From: Anastrepha obliqua
Lineage: Eukaryota > Arthropoda > Insecta > Diptera > Tephritidae
DNA: 64,000 nt
Direction: 5' to 3'
NCBI RefSeq assembly: GCF_027943255.1
Contig: NC_072896.1
Coordinates: forward strand, 48,200,501-48,264,500
Shown here in pieces: positions 23,901 to 38,900 of the stretch. A program made the position numbers and the translations under genes. The number at the start of each line of letters is the position of its first letter. The first letter of the stretch is position 1. The notes beneath the pieces are model-generated. The model had not been told where the DNA came from and did no database searches. It saw only the letters and a program-made list of their open reading frames with translations.

Positions 23901-26900
23901 TTATTGTGACTCATTTTGCTTTTGTTTCATACTTCATTTGCAAATTCAGGAATTTAAGTTGTCGCTCTTTCTTCGCCGAGTTGTCTTATCGCTTTCAAAG
24001 CGTTGACGGAGCTCTCCGGCTTCTGAAATTCCGTACTCTCTTTATGCACATACATATCATACGCATTGCAAAATGTGTACAATGAACATAAGCTTTCGTA
24101 GGAGATTTCGTCTGTGCAACTTCAGGCTCTCTTTCATATGTACAGACTTGTATAAATATTTGTAGGTTCAGACAATATTAGCACATGTACATATGCACAT
24201 ACATATTTACATATACATATGTGTGCATCTGCCAGTGTAAATTTGCAAAACGGCATTGAGTAAAACAACAAATAAAAACGTTTAAAGTGTTGAAAATAAG
24301 TACAATACAGAAATGCAGGCATTATAAGTTAAAATGTAGTGTCAAAAATTATAGACTTATGATAAAACAAAGAAGTTTTTTGCTTAACAATATTGATTAC
24401 TTTTTGGTTTAATTATTCTTTTAGTCAAAACTAATATGTATACTCGCTCCTATGTATTGACGCCGAAGTAGTACATTTTTTAGTCAATATGATAGATTTT
24501 TGATTACTTAATTTTTGTAAAAAAATATTTTTCGATTGAATTTTATTTCTTGTTTAAGATTGATCACAAACACTCTGCAAGTTCAAAGCTTGGGCATATG
24601 CTTTGATAGTTATTCTTAGATATTAATTGAGGCCTTCTAAAATTAATGGCGTCCTCTGTATTGTCAGATCAACCTTTAAAAGTTGAAAAAAAGTTGAAGA
24701 TCCGAGCACAGTGTAAAGATAGATTTTTAATTTTTTTCTTGTAAAAAAACTATTTTTTTAATTTGATTTTACTTATTAATAAAGATTAATAATCAAATTT
24801 TGATTATAGATGTTTTGCCCACCTAACTCACCCTTGCTCACCAACTGCTCACATAATTAAGTGGTTGAATTTTACAATGTTCGTAATATATATTTTTCAA
24901 GCTGAATGTTTTTCTTTAATTTTTTATAAAATAATAGTTAATTGTATAACAAAAACTTTAAAATCAAACTTCCAAACTTTTTACAAAATTCTCAAAAGTT
25001 TAATAAATTTCAAAAAATTGCTGTCAAAATGCTTAACTTTTTAATCAGAATCTTTATAAAATTTTTGGACAAGCAGTTTCAAAGTCCATTCAGTTTTGGC
25101 ATAATAAAATCGTGTTAATTTTTGAAATTTTTTTTTGCACTATTAATATCCATTTTTTTATGTGAGGTGAAATTTTAAGGAGTAATAATACGTACATTAA
25201 AATGTAAAAAACGTACCAAATCGACTAAATATTAAATCCAAGGCGAATCTATTAAAGATGATAGCAGTAGACCAGCTGATTTGTTTTTTCCCCTCACCGT
25301 GTACTTTCGGATGTCCGCACAAAATGAAAAATCGAAAAGCCCCTATATTCGCACTATCTTCGCATGCTTTTAGCGGTGCGTCCTTTTCTTTTATATTTTC
25401 TTTTGTGGTGACATTCCAATGTACATAAAGTTGTTGTTGGTCTAGTGCTAAAATCCGTCTGATGTTTTTGCGGCTATTCAATTTTGAAAAAAACACTGCC
25501 TTGATTTGCAGCAAGGTATAGTTAGCACTATTTAAAAAAAAATTTCAAAATCTTTCTGGACTTCAAAGTGGCTCATATAGGACTATTATTTTCCAGAGTT
25601 TCAAATAAATTTTAAGAATACTTGCGCTTTGCTTAGTTTGATCCAAATATGATCCTCACGCGCCGGGTATATGTACATACAGCCCGCCCAAGCATAGACA
25701 TTTCTTTATTTAGGAATATAAAATAAGAGGGTATGTTTTATATTATTATTCTCATTTAACTGACCGGCATTTGACTTTTCGACAGACAGTCAGTTCTGGA
25801 TGATAGCCGAGGAATGAAAAGTTCAAATAAATTTGGTATGCAAACAGGGTGATTGAAGTGAGAGTGAAAGATATACAGTATAGCCCAAAGTATGTATATG
25901 TATGTATTTTAAATTAGATATTAAATTCTTTACTTGTTTGTCTATGCCATGGAAGACATAATAAGACCTCAATTTGATCACAGGGGCAGTGATTGTGCAC
26001 ATAGACGTAAAATTCATTTCTCACCATTGAGTATCATTTAGAATGAAGGAGGTCAAAATAAATGATTATCAAAACGTAAATATGTACTCAATACATACAA
26101 ACGTATGCATATAGATGTATCTGTTCTCTGTATACATTAAACGCGACTGTTTTGAGAAGATAAATTATAACAAAACAATATTTACATTTTGCAAAGCTGG
26201 CATCAAAGTTAAATTTCAAACAAACGAATATATGCATACATACATATTTATGTATGTAATTATGTGTGATGTCATATCCGGTGTTGACAGGCTTGCTGCG
26301 ATATGCATTTTTACTTAACATTTTTAATTTCTCATAAACTACATACACATACATAAGTATGTATATGAGAGTCAAAAAATAACAAATTATGCCAAGTTGG
26401 TGTATTTCGTCTATTACTCTGAATCTCCGTCGAATTTGCACACATTCGTATATACAATAGATTCTCCTTCAAGGAAAGTAAACAAAAGAACATGCACCAA
26501 TCTAAAGAGTGTACAAAAGAGTACTGCGAAAACTAAATTTTCTCTCTATCTCTGTGATTTCTATTTGCATTCATTCCACCATTATTTTGCTTTGAGCTCT
26601 TTTTTTTTTGATAAGTACGAGTAAGCAAACGAATTATAATAATAAATAAGAAATATAATATTTGATGAGAGTTAGCAGGCGCAAAAACTTTGCCGGCATA
26701 AAGTCTACATCTTCACATATATAAAATAAAGGGTGCTTTTACGTGAATGAATTTTTTTCTTAATTGCTAGATAGCTTCATGACACGGTGTACAGAATACA
26801 ACAGACGGTGGAGGCTTCCGAGAAACGCTGTTTTGTTTTTCTGGATTTTGACAGCTGGATAACGTTAGCACTGCAAATGAGCAAACAAAAGGAAGGGAAG

Positions 26901-29900
26901 TTGTAAATATTCAGTGAATAGTTGGCAATATTGTGACTTTTAAATTAAACAAACTAGTAAAAATAAAGTGTTGCGTATTGTTAAATTGACAATGACGCCG
27001 TGGCAAAAAAGCATGTATGTGTTGGAATAGTTTGACACAATTTTCTGACGGCTTTATCGAAAATTTCAGGTCATTTCAAGGCGAATTTATACAAGAAGGT
27101 AGCACTAGAGCAACAATAACATTTACATGAATTTCGTATTTGCAATTAGATATTTTGAATGTAAAAATCAGAATGTAAACAAAGAAACAGTGCAACAATA
27201 AAGAAGTAGGTCACTATGACGTTCAAAATACCAAATTTCAAGAAAAGAAACAGGTCGGCTACTCCAGTAATAACACCTTGACTGAAGTCGCCTTGGGTCA
27301 TTCGTTACGAATGGCCAAATATGGATATTGACACACTGTATTCACTGTGGCCAGTTTAATAAACAACTTATTTGCATCACCATTGCTTATGCGCCTCAAA
27401 GAAAGGGTTGACTCCACCAACCACAATGAATGAATCATGCTAAGGAAAAATTAAAGAATTTGTGAATAAGTTTAAACATTACTCAAATTGACTTGTGAGT
27501 GGCTTTTTTTACTGCATGCTATTTAAGTGAGGAGTTAACTGTTCTAATACTATGTGAACAAACGAGGTACGAAGAGTTTTTATTGCACATATTTTGAGTT
27601 AGTGAAAGTCTTGTAACGTCAAATCTGACATCTGTCACTTAAGTTTGACGCTTTTAACGTAAACACACATTCAACTTTTTGACCCACGGGCAATATTTAT
27701 GTATACAAAACCTTTTTAGTAATATAAAAAATAAAATATTATTGTGATTGTTTTTGAACTTTCGTCGTGAATTATCTTTGTAACAATGATAATTTTATAA
27801 TATTCACTTTGGCGATGAATCAGTGTCAGAATCTGCTTTATACTCGTATTGCTTTCTCAGTGCCGACATTGTATTGAATTTTGCGTTTTGGATCTTTCAC
27901 CCAATAGGGAAAGGCTCTCTTAATTTGTGGTTTAAAAAAAGTTCATATTTTATTGCCTTGAATTATTTGTATGCTTTAAAGCTTGCAATTCGCTGCCAAC
28001 CATTCTACTGCCTCCCTGCTCTGAACAACGATCTTGGACGTTATACTAAACGACTATCTATGTAAAAGTTAACTTTGGAGTTGGTCCCAGTAGGTAGGAA
28101 TAGGTCTAACTCTGGATAGTAGAACCGTCCGTATAAAAGTTATGTGCATTGCCTTTGCGCTAAAGCTCTTACGCGATCATCAATCTTTTTCGATAGTAAA
28201 CTTGAACCTGTTTTCCCCTTTAAAAACCAGATCCATATAGTCCATATTGTTCCGGTTAATTAAGCTATGCCCATAGGTCCTGTATGAGAGTTCGTTTAGG
28301 GCTTTTAGTCTTCCTGCATATTTCGCTGCAAGGGTTTCTTTCAAAACATCTATCGGTGGTAAGTCAAGTGTGTATTCGAGGGCCTTCGTTGGATTCATTC
28401 TTAGCGCTCCCATAATGCATAAAGTAGCTAGTCGATAAATCTTTGCCATAGGCGCAATGTATGAAGATTTTCTAGTCACGGTCCACCACACACCAAAGTA
28501 CCATAGAGTAGTATTGCTCTCACCACTGCTATGTAGCACCAATGCTTCAGAGAGGGGGATATACAGAAGGTTGCTCCAAGCATCCTTTTACACGCATAGA
28601 GGAATATTAAGATATTACGAAAGTGACTTAATTGTTTAAGCAGTAGTGATATACAGTGGCGGCGCGAAATATTGAAAGATTTTGATTATTTATATATTAT
28701 TAGTTTTTATTTTTTTATAAAAAAAGAGTTCATACTACACAAAAAAAAACTATTTAGTTTCAAACTTTGTACAAAATTGAAAAAAATTAAATTATATGCC
28801 AATATAAGGATTGCTCGACATTTTTTTATAAGACAGAAATGTGTAACATCATCAGCAAAAAAAAGGAATAAAAAATCAACGCGAATTTTTTGCTACTTTT
28901 GCACAAATATCCTATCAAAATTGAATGAGCAACAAAATTTCACCACCCTAAAATTTTCTTAAATCTCTAGTTAAAAATATTTGAGACTTTCCTGAAAATT
29001 TTTTGAATTTTTTAAAGGTCTTGTTTTGTAAAAAAATTAAAGAAAAAAATAAATCGTCAACATTTTGCATTATGTTGTGCTCTTATTATGTTGACCACCC
29101 CTTTATGCATTCATATCTCTTGTAATGTAATGACACAGTTTTTCGATCTAAAAAAAATCGACTGTAAAAACAAATACTCACGAGTATGTACATATGTAAA
29201 CATTTCAAGTGGAGTATTGGTATATTTATTAATAATGTGGATTATTATTGAATACGTGTTCTTATATGTATTGCAATTCCGACTTTATAATATCAATTTC
29301 ATAAATTCTGTTTTAATAAATTTTAAGTGGCCCTGAGATATTGGTTCATTCATGCACATACTCTGTCAACTGTTTAAGTAAATAAAAATTTAAAGATTAC
29401 TTATCTTACCGATAACATTCTGACACAAAAGTGCATACATATATACATATACGATCAACAAATAAGCCTAGCGTACTTTTGAAAAAAAACCCCACCTGAC
29501 TTAAGCCGGTGTTGCATTCGGAGTTCATTTCAGTGATCTTGCATAGTTATGTTCATTTAGTTTTTTATTAAGAATTAATGTTTAAAATAAAAATTTTATG
29601 ACGAAGAATTTCACTATTTTTGTATTAAAACCTGGTCGATAAATCCTGGTGCATTGCAGGTAGAAAAATCAAAATCGGTAGATTCATTTATACATTTTTA
29701 AACATTTATACAAATTTAAAGAGTTTTGTTTGTCGACTTTCCCGATTGTCTTCTTTTTATCATTTTGGCGATAAGTGTGATATACATACACACACATTTG
29801 CGGTACTCAAAATTTTTAAACTCAAAAGACTGCAGATATGGTACAATGAGAAATATGCGTACATACATATATATTGTGTTTAAGCGTAAGCCCTATTTGC

Positions 29901-32900
29901 TTAAACGAACACATATGCAATATACGGTACGTATGTATATATGTGTAAATTTAAAAATAAAGCTTTCTTTTTTTGATAAGGCCATATTTTGCGCATTGAT
30001 AGTATACATCTTTACTTATACATACATACTTATAACTGGTCATTGCCGCCGCCAGTCTCACGCTGCGCTAATTTTCAACTGAAACCTTATAGTATCGTTC
30101 GGCTACCTATTCGTACATCTATGTGACATCATTGGGATGTTTACGGTGCCGAAAACTCGCCTAATTTGTTGTCACCACATTTTAATTTGTCTTTACCGAT
30201 TATTGCGCCACATACGTATGCATATGTACCATGTAGTAAATTGGATTATCTCTGAACTAGTAAAGAACTAGTTAATTTTGGTATATTACCGTCGGGTGCT
30301 CAATCTGAATGTCTCAATCTCTCTCACTTTAAAAGAAAAACTTTAATTACTCTCGCAATACGTATAAATCCGAGTAGACTGTTTGAGAGCTCAGACTTTC
30401 GTCTCTCATCACATCTTAACCACTCTGCAAACAGACACACAAAAAGTATTCCGCCATATTTGAAACTCTATTCCAATGTGCTTCATAGTGAAAAGATTTT
30501 AAAAGTGAGTTCTTTAACAGACCGTTATTCACCTCTGAGCTTTTTTGACATAATCCGCTGATGGGCTGATGTCACTTGAAGTGTGCTTACAAAAAAAAAC
30601 TAACTGAGATTGCGTTGGTGATATACGAAAAAATCAACCAATGACACTTCGTTGTTATCTGAACAAGGACTATTTGGGCAAGTTTGTAAATACATGTGAA
30701 ATGATCGTGCTGAATTCGTTTGCCGAATCCCCAAGTGACGTGGCAGCCAAAGTTTCCTTCACAATATTCTTTTTCACCATAGCTAAATAGCAAACCCGGT
30801 AATTTATCATCCTTGAATGGGTTTGTCATGTGGTGAGGGCTGACCTGCATCTTCACCTATTATCCACAATATAAATACTTCGGCGTGGAGCATCGATACA
30901 TACTCCTTTTGTATACAAGAGACAACTTTTATACAAACTCTGTTCCTCATTTCAGTGCTATTCTATTTTTACACTTTGATGAGAGATGGCTTCCAAACTT
31001 GCCAAGTTTCCGAAAGAGCTACTGCTATTTCCTTCATATAGCAGATGTCGGTTTGAATCCCGCTATACACCCGGGCATCAGAGCCTCAACTTTGTTGTAG
31101 CAGGGCTCACTGCGGGAAGGTGTTGACACAGAGAGGCTTTTTGAGTATCATAATGGGCCTCATCCCCTAGTTATTTGTACAATAAATAGATGTTTGCGTC
31201 GTAAAGGGTGTTTTTTTTAGAGGTTAGGTTTTACAGATGAAATAAAACGTATATAATTTAATGTTATGACCAAGAATTTAGCTTTATTATAAAGATAAGG
31301 GTTTGCCATTATGTTTTAAAAATGATTTCGGGCAAGTGGCCGCCGCGGCTGGCTCGAATAAATTCCAGCCGAGAGGCCCAATTTTCGAACACTTTTTGCA
31401 GCAATTGGGGCCGTATGTCAGCAATAACGCGCCGAATATTCTCTTCCAAGACGTCAATCGTCTCGGGCTTATCTGCGTAGACAAGCGACTTCACATAGCC
31501 CCACAAAAAATAGTCCAGCGGTGTTATATCGCAAGATCTTGGAGGCCACGCCACAGGTCCACGGCGCGAGATAATGCGCTCACCAAAAGTTTCCTTCAAT
31601 AAATCGATTGTTGCGTTGGCTGTATGGCATGTAGCGCCGTCTTGTTGGAACCAAAGGTCGTCCACATCAACATCGTCCAATTTAGGCACGAAAAAGTCAT
31701 TAATCATGGCTCTATAGCGCTCTCCATTGACTGTAACATTTTGGCCGGCTTCATTTTTAAAGAAATATGGACCAATGATTACCTCTGCCCATAGAGCACA
31801 CCAAACAGTGACTTTTTGAGGATGTAACGGCGTCTCAGCAATGGCTTGTGGATTATGTTCACTCCAAATGCGACAATTTTGCTTATTGACATACCCATTC
31901 AACCAAAAGTGAGCTTCATCGCTGAACAAAATTTTCTTCGATGCGTCACGCGAACCGAACCATTATTTTCGTAATAAATTTGCACGATTTGCAAACGTTG
32001 TTCAGGTGTAAGTCTATTCATTATGAAATGGCAAACCAAACTGAGCATAAATCGAGTGACAGCTGTCAAAAAGACCATCTACGAAAAAAGTAGTGCCAAC
32101 TTGAAAACCTAACCTCTAAAAAAACACCCTTTATTAGCGGCATTTGTTGGCTATCAACCATTTTTAACCAACGTTTGTGGCAATTAACCAAACAAAAACT
32201 AATTAAAAAGAAAATTATTTGCAGAAAAAAAAGGTAAATGGATTGGATACAAGCTTCGAAAAAATCCGAACGAAATAGCTCATTCAGGTTTGCAGTGGAA
32301 CCCACAAAGCGCTAGAAATACGGGGGGTCTAAATGGGCTTGCAGAAAATGTATTAATAAGGAGAACTGCAAATCCTTCAATGAACTAAAAAAGATGTAGC
32401 AAGAAACCGTGATTTGTGGAGACCTTTTGTAGATTCTAGACTCTAAGTTCTTAATTATGATGACAATTTTTCTTGCTAAGCAAAATTGGGCCTCGTTCGA
32501 GAAGATGATTTTGCATCATATTTACATATTTGCGCACTGAGCTGGAATTTTAATAATTTCCCTCACGTTCGGCAAGCGTAAACCGGTGCATGGTGGAATG
32601 TCAAACTTTGCTGAATATTTTGACAGCTGCTGAAGCATAGAAATTAGAAGAACTATCATCGCTATCACCCTTTATTACATTTATTAATTTCATATTTATG
32701 TTACGTAGGGATCATCTGGCATTTTGGAGCTATTTTTCTGGTCACTACTGTATGCTACTTATGTACCTATGTATGTGCATTCTCCCCCTCTTCAATCCTA
32801 TTTGGTGCTTCTCAAATTGAACAAAATCAATTGTCACTGATAATCAATTTTGATTGTTTGGCTTTCAAATTTTACACTTTTAGGTTGTTAACTCAATTGC

Positions 32901-35900
32901 TTTGGTCATAGGTTTGCGTATATTGCCTAGATTACAGATTTATTAGAGAAGTTCTTTTCTTAATAGAAATAGGTCTCCAATTTGAATGAATAATAAATAG
33001 TTTTAGAGTAATTGAAGAAGAATCATGTTGCGTGCACGCAATATGTATAATACATAAGCAGTTAAGTGTGCATACATAGTTATACATACATATGTATGCA
33101 TATAAGTACAAGGTGGCGCAAAATTAATAATCCAATTGTATTTTCGAATGACTTTGTTAGAAATTTAAGAAAAAAAGTTATTTTGGGTAATGGAAATATT
33201 TATTTTGACCTGTTTGTACATACTCTAGTTGTCTAGCTCGCAAATATCAAATATGATTGACTATGACACCATTTGCAAAAATTATAAATCTTCCGGTAGG
33301 GTGATTAATTTTGCGCCACCTTGTATATACTAGTGTTTGTAGAAATTAGAATGGCCGTAACGATAACTTATTATGAAGTGCAAATCTTATTAATTGTGAC
33401 TTGATAATAATCAAGAATGTCAATCATTTTGAATATGTTTTTACGTCACTAAAAGTAAGAAAAAAACAAAGTTTTTGTAAGCGTAAAACATAACGCATGT
33501 GCTCCGAAAAGACCGCGAACGAAAAAACAATTATTTCTGCATAGAAAAATGTAGTTCTTATCAATATACCTACATTAATTTTGCAAGTTACGAGATAAAC
33601 TACTAATACTAACAGCCAGAAAAGTCCGTTAAGTATGTCAGTATATTAGTTAGGACCTGAGTTTGAGTAAAGGCGGAAAAATAATTTTGTGCATCGTGAA
33701 CAGGAAGCGACGATAGGTACCATAAGTGTCGATAAAAACTGTAAACAGGTGTGTGTTTCTTGATGTTTCAAGGTATAAAAACCGTTTCGCATGAAATAGT
33801 AGCTGCTCCTATTCCGAAAAATTTCACATTTTGCATACTCCTCCCAAGTTCGATGTTTGCGAAAACGCCTTTACTGAACATTGGAATATATTCACAAAAC
33901 AAATCACGTCAATGCGAACATTTTTAGGTAGTTCCAACAACGCTTTCCGCAGCAACTTCTTATTTGTAAAAGTGTATCTTTTTCTTTGAGTAAGCAGACT
34001 TGGCCTCTTTAGTCATGGTTTTAATCTCATTTGTTTGTTTTATTTTATTTAGTAATGAAGTTTCTTTTTTATTTATACATATTTAAGTATGCAGAGAATA
34101 AAAGTGCATTTGTTTTGTATAAATACCAATAAAACAAAACAAAATTTTTCGAAATGAGTTTTTTATTTCATCAGGCTTTTAGTCTACGCTTTTATGATTA
34201 TTACAATATCCTTTAAATGTCCACAAAGAAAAAAATTTATATATAATTCAATAACACTAAAGATTTTCTAAAAAAATTAGCCATTCAAAATGTGCAAGTC
34301 ACAACTTATTTCCAAAATCTATTTCTTCATCACTTTTAACTTATAGCCACATTTTTTAACCAGAATTTTAATGATTTCGCTATTCGGTATCCCTTTGTTT
34401 TGACTATTTATTTTATAATTTCGAATTACGAATTAAATTATTTTATTACCAAATAAAATATTGTCAGAAATTCATAAAAGGAATATCTGCGTTGTTGCGT
34501 ATCTTGATGTAGCGAAATCTTTTGACAGCGAGTATTGTGTAAATTTAAACAGTATCTTCCACTGGGCTACCATCTGATAATGAAAAGCTATTTTGCAAAC
34601 AGATAATTCTACGTAAATATGGAATAATACTCTAATATTCATTTCTTGGAAGTCTCAATGTAGCGTACTAGGCCCTGTACTATATGGCTGCAAGTATCAA
34701 CTTGATAGCAACTTTCGCAGATGGTACCGTCCTTTTGACAACTCATAAAACCTTAGGAGCACCAAAAAACAAGATACAGTAGATTTTGGGCAAAACTTTA
34801 AATTGGTTTAATTCTTGGGGTATACAAATCCGTAGTGACAAAAGACAAAACAATTCATGCAGTTTACTCTAACGAGAAGGTTGGACATAAGAATCTATCT
34901 ATAAACCATTCACAAATCCCGATAGATACCAAAGCAAGATACCTTGAAATGACCATTGACTCCAAACTTCTCTACAAAGAATTGAGGTAAGATTCCGACA
35001 ACGTCACTGGCTACTTGGCAGGCATTCGAAACCGTCATTACTGAATAAAATACTTATATATAAACCTGTGATTGTGTCAATCTGAGCATACGGTAAAGAA
35101 ATCTGGGGAACCGCAAGCAAAATTAACATGAACATTATTCCACGACTACAATCAAAAATACTCACAGCAGTAACCAATACCCACACAAATACTCAATCAA
35201 AGTGTTACATTGATAATTATTATTGTTATGAAATCCAAGGTATAAAAATAATTAATTAGTGTCTTAATACAGCTGTAATTAACAAAGGAGGCAAAAAAAA
35301 AAATATTGTATATTAGTTTTTTTATAAAAATATAATTCGTACCACAACAAAAACCATGAATTCAACCTGTGTGCAAAATTTATAAAAATGCGGCAAAATT
35401 TGATAAAATTTCAAACTTTTTACTCATAATTTTTAGATAAAATCAGGCTATACAGTTTTATAGCTCATTGTGCAAGGTTTAAGTGATTCAAAAATCAAAT
35501 TAATTTTTGAGATGTTTTTGTTTTAACTTTGCTGGCTGTCTTGTGCATTTTCTCCATTTAACACATCCTCGATATTTTGTTTTATATGGAAGAAAACAGT
35601 CAACGCCGTCGACACAGAAATCCCTCAAACATATAGACTGGATTATTTACATAAATTAAAACATTTTCTTATTTATTGTTAAAACTTTTTTTGAAATACA
35701 TAAAATATTTAAATAACAGTAGCTCAATTTTCACTCGATAACATTGGACGGCCGCCGTAGCTGAATAGGCTGGTGCATGACTATCATTCGGAAATGCGTA
35801 GGTTCGAATCTCCGTGTACGAAAGACCAAAATGAAGAAACAGTTTTTTCTAATAGCAATCGCACCTCTACAGGCAATAACAAACCTCCGAGTTTATTTCT

Positions 35901-38900
35901 GCCACGAAAAAGCTCTTCATAAAAACCACCTATCTAACCAACGTAAATCTGCAGATCTCCCCCAGATTATTTAACATTGTTGCTAGCTCGTTCTACTTTT
36001 TGTCGCATTCGAATTCACCGTGGAGTTTAAAGCAAAACGTCAAAACAACAATTTTATCTTTTTAATATTTTATTAATCATTTACAGAAAGAAAGAATAAA
36101 CAATTACGAATTTTATTAGTCCTGCGTCTAAAGTCAGTATTGAACCAGCTTTAAATAAATATTTGGAATATTTAATTTAATGTTTTAAAGTTATATATCA
36201 GAAATGCATGTACATATATTGCATTGAAGTTAAAAAAAAAATAAAATCAAAATGGCACTACGGACTAAATTCATTTGTTTTGGCGTTTTGATTTTCAATA
36301 AAAACCCAATCTAGTGCTTCAAACACTATGGTAAAAGAGAGAGAACAAGACGAATCCACACAAGTTGAGTACGCTATAGCCGATGATTTGCTTTCTTTCT
36401 TCCGATTTGCTGGTTAAAATACCAGAGTGCCCTGCTTCCATGATGGAAAGAATAATGAGATGGCGCCTATCGTGGTCCCGTTACTTTGCGCTCAGCGAAT
36501 TTGACAACTAGTTACGTGATTTTAGCTCCAGTATGGCCAGATTACCATTTTCGTAACTTGATTTAGCATTTTTTTTTTGTTATTTTGTATCGCAATTTTA
36601 GTTCTTTCTTCATGACATTTTTATAGCTGTTCTAATTAAAATATCATGTTTATAATTTTGTAAAATATACATTTTTTAATAATTATTTAAATAATTCACT
36701 CAGTTTTATTTAGCTTTACTTTTTTTTTAACATCTGGTGGCATTGCACGCGATTGGAGGTGTTGTTGGTGTTCTTCTGCTTTCGGCAGTCAAATCTCTCT
36801 CTCGCTACTGCAGTGTTGCCTAGCTTTGGATATAAAAACGCACTAAAATGCCCATTCAAAGAAAATAACCCAACAAATTTTTATTGAATCACTTAAAGAA
36901 CTTTGTATGCGTGACAAATTGTCTTTAAAATGTGCGTTTTTTTTTAAATAAATGTGTTATGCTTATGTACAATTTAATTTATGAGGTTTTTTTGCTAAGC
37001 GAGACTCTTTTGTTAAGGGAACGACTTTTTTGCTATATTTGAAGTTATGTATTAACTAGATAAGGTACTCATTTTGTAAAAATGTCAGTATGGTTTCTTT
37101 AGTATTTTCTGGTATTTTCTTTTTTATTTTTACAATGAATATAACTCTTAATGCCCTATGCCTCACTAAGGATTGATGACCGGAAGAAACGATTACACAT
37201 CTATGGTTTTAATTCGCATTCAATAAATTCAAAGGCTTTTTAAAATGTGTAAAAAGGTTTTCAATCTTAAGAAGAGTTGAGAGAGGGGCATTTAATATTT
37301 TTGCATAACATTAAATGGAGCCAAAAATTAAATTTTCACCTTCAAATTATCAAATTTTATAAGAGTAAAAAAATATTCATTAGCACTAAAATCTTCTCAG
37401 AGTGACCTTTTTTAACTTTTTTTTGTTTAATAATATAGTTGGTTTTTTAACTTAAAGTTTCGGTAGCTTTAAATTAAAAAAAAAAGAAACAAACACGAAA
37501 CTTAAAAATTTTTGCATTTTGGGTATACAAAAGCACTAAATTTATTGCGAAGAGTAAATGGTTGGCAATACTGCACAACTCAGCAAACGTGACGTCACGT
37601 ACGCTCTGATGGGCGCAATCTTCTTTCTATCATTCTTGCCCTGCTTCTTCGTTGTTGCATTATTTGTTTGTTTACATTTTCATTGAAATTTTGATATTCG
37701 AACAACCAAATGGCAAAATCAAAATGTGTACATGTAAAGGTTGTTGCTCTAGCAAAGTCACCTTCTATGAATTTGCTTTAGAAGATAACTTCCAGCTGGG
37801 TGTGTAAGAAATATTCCAACTTCTTTCGCCGTTTTTGTTTTTGCCAAAAGTGCTCTTAAAGAGTATGTACTCGTATGTGGTGTGCCTTGGAAAGCAAATG
37901 CTTATGTGATGCCATATCTTGTTTTTCGTTTCCAGAATATTGATATTTCTTTCTTTTTATTTTACTGCGGAGCTAATTGAATTTGCAACTCAACGTATTG
38001 TTACAGACCAATGCTTAGCAAAACTTTTTTATGTGGTTTATAACGTCATCGGCAGCATTTTCACATTCATACCTGCACACGTTCTTCTTATGCTTGGATG
38101 TGTGAAAGTATGTAGCTTCACAAATGGCCAGTTTGGGGAATGGTGCCGTCGTAAATTTGTTGAAACGTCGTGAACTGAATTGGCCAAAAATTTGCATTTG
38201 ATTTGTTCTTATACATATAGGTATATATATACCTATATTATGAGTATAATAAAGGGTGATCAATTTAGAGGTATCGGATTTTAAATTGAAATAAAATAAC
38301 GAAAATTCAAATTGATTGGGCAATCTTTATTTTTTTTGTATAGAACCATTCATGACATTTATTTTTCAAATATAAAACTGCGCCGTTATTCCCCATCCAT
38401 AAACATCAATTTTGAATGACTCGCTGGAGGACTTCGGTCGGTATCTCGTGCATAACTTTAGTAATGCTGGCTTACAGAGTCCGGCATTCGAAGTGTAACC
38501 AATTAAAAAGGCCATAAATTTAGTTTGGAAAATTACTTTTATTTAATGCAACGTAAAAAATGTGAGAAAATAATACAAAATTAAGAATCAATTTACTTTT
38601 GGCGATATGACCACCTTTTGCCTTGACTATGGCCTTGAGGCGGTCTAGAAACGAATCGCAAGCTGCCCGAATGTGACTTGCAGGTATTTCGGCCCACTCG
38701 CGGACACTCGCTTTTTTCAACGCCTGAAGACTGGTGAATCTTTTAGTTCAGACCTTGCTCTCCAAACTGGCCCAAAGAGAATAATCCATCGGATTCGCGT
38801 CTGATGAATTTGAGAGTCATTGTGTGGACGTTATGAAGTTCGGAACGTGAGAGAGCACCCATCTGCGGTTATAGCGGACCAAACCATTACCTGTGGCGAG

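Noticed and set aside
25197..25514. 105-codon minus-strand frame as a gene
   Set aside because: No recognisable motif and overlaps a dispersed-repeat motif at 25240. Length alone is not convincing in this composition.
26088..26441. 117-codon minus-strand frame rich in Tyr, Ile and Cys
   Set aside because: Composition is that of translated (CATA)n/(TATG)n microsatellite, not a protein.
37919..38173. 84-codon + frame with hydrophobic start as a membrane protein gene
   Set aside because: No family resemblance, lies within uex intron 1, overlaps an equally long minus-strand frame, and shows no splice or promoter context.
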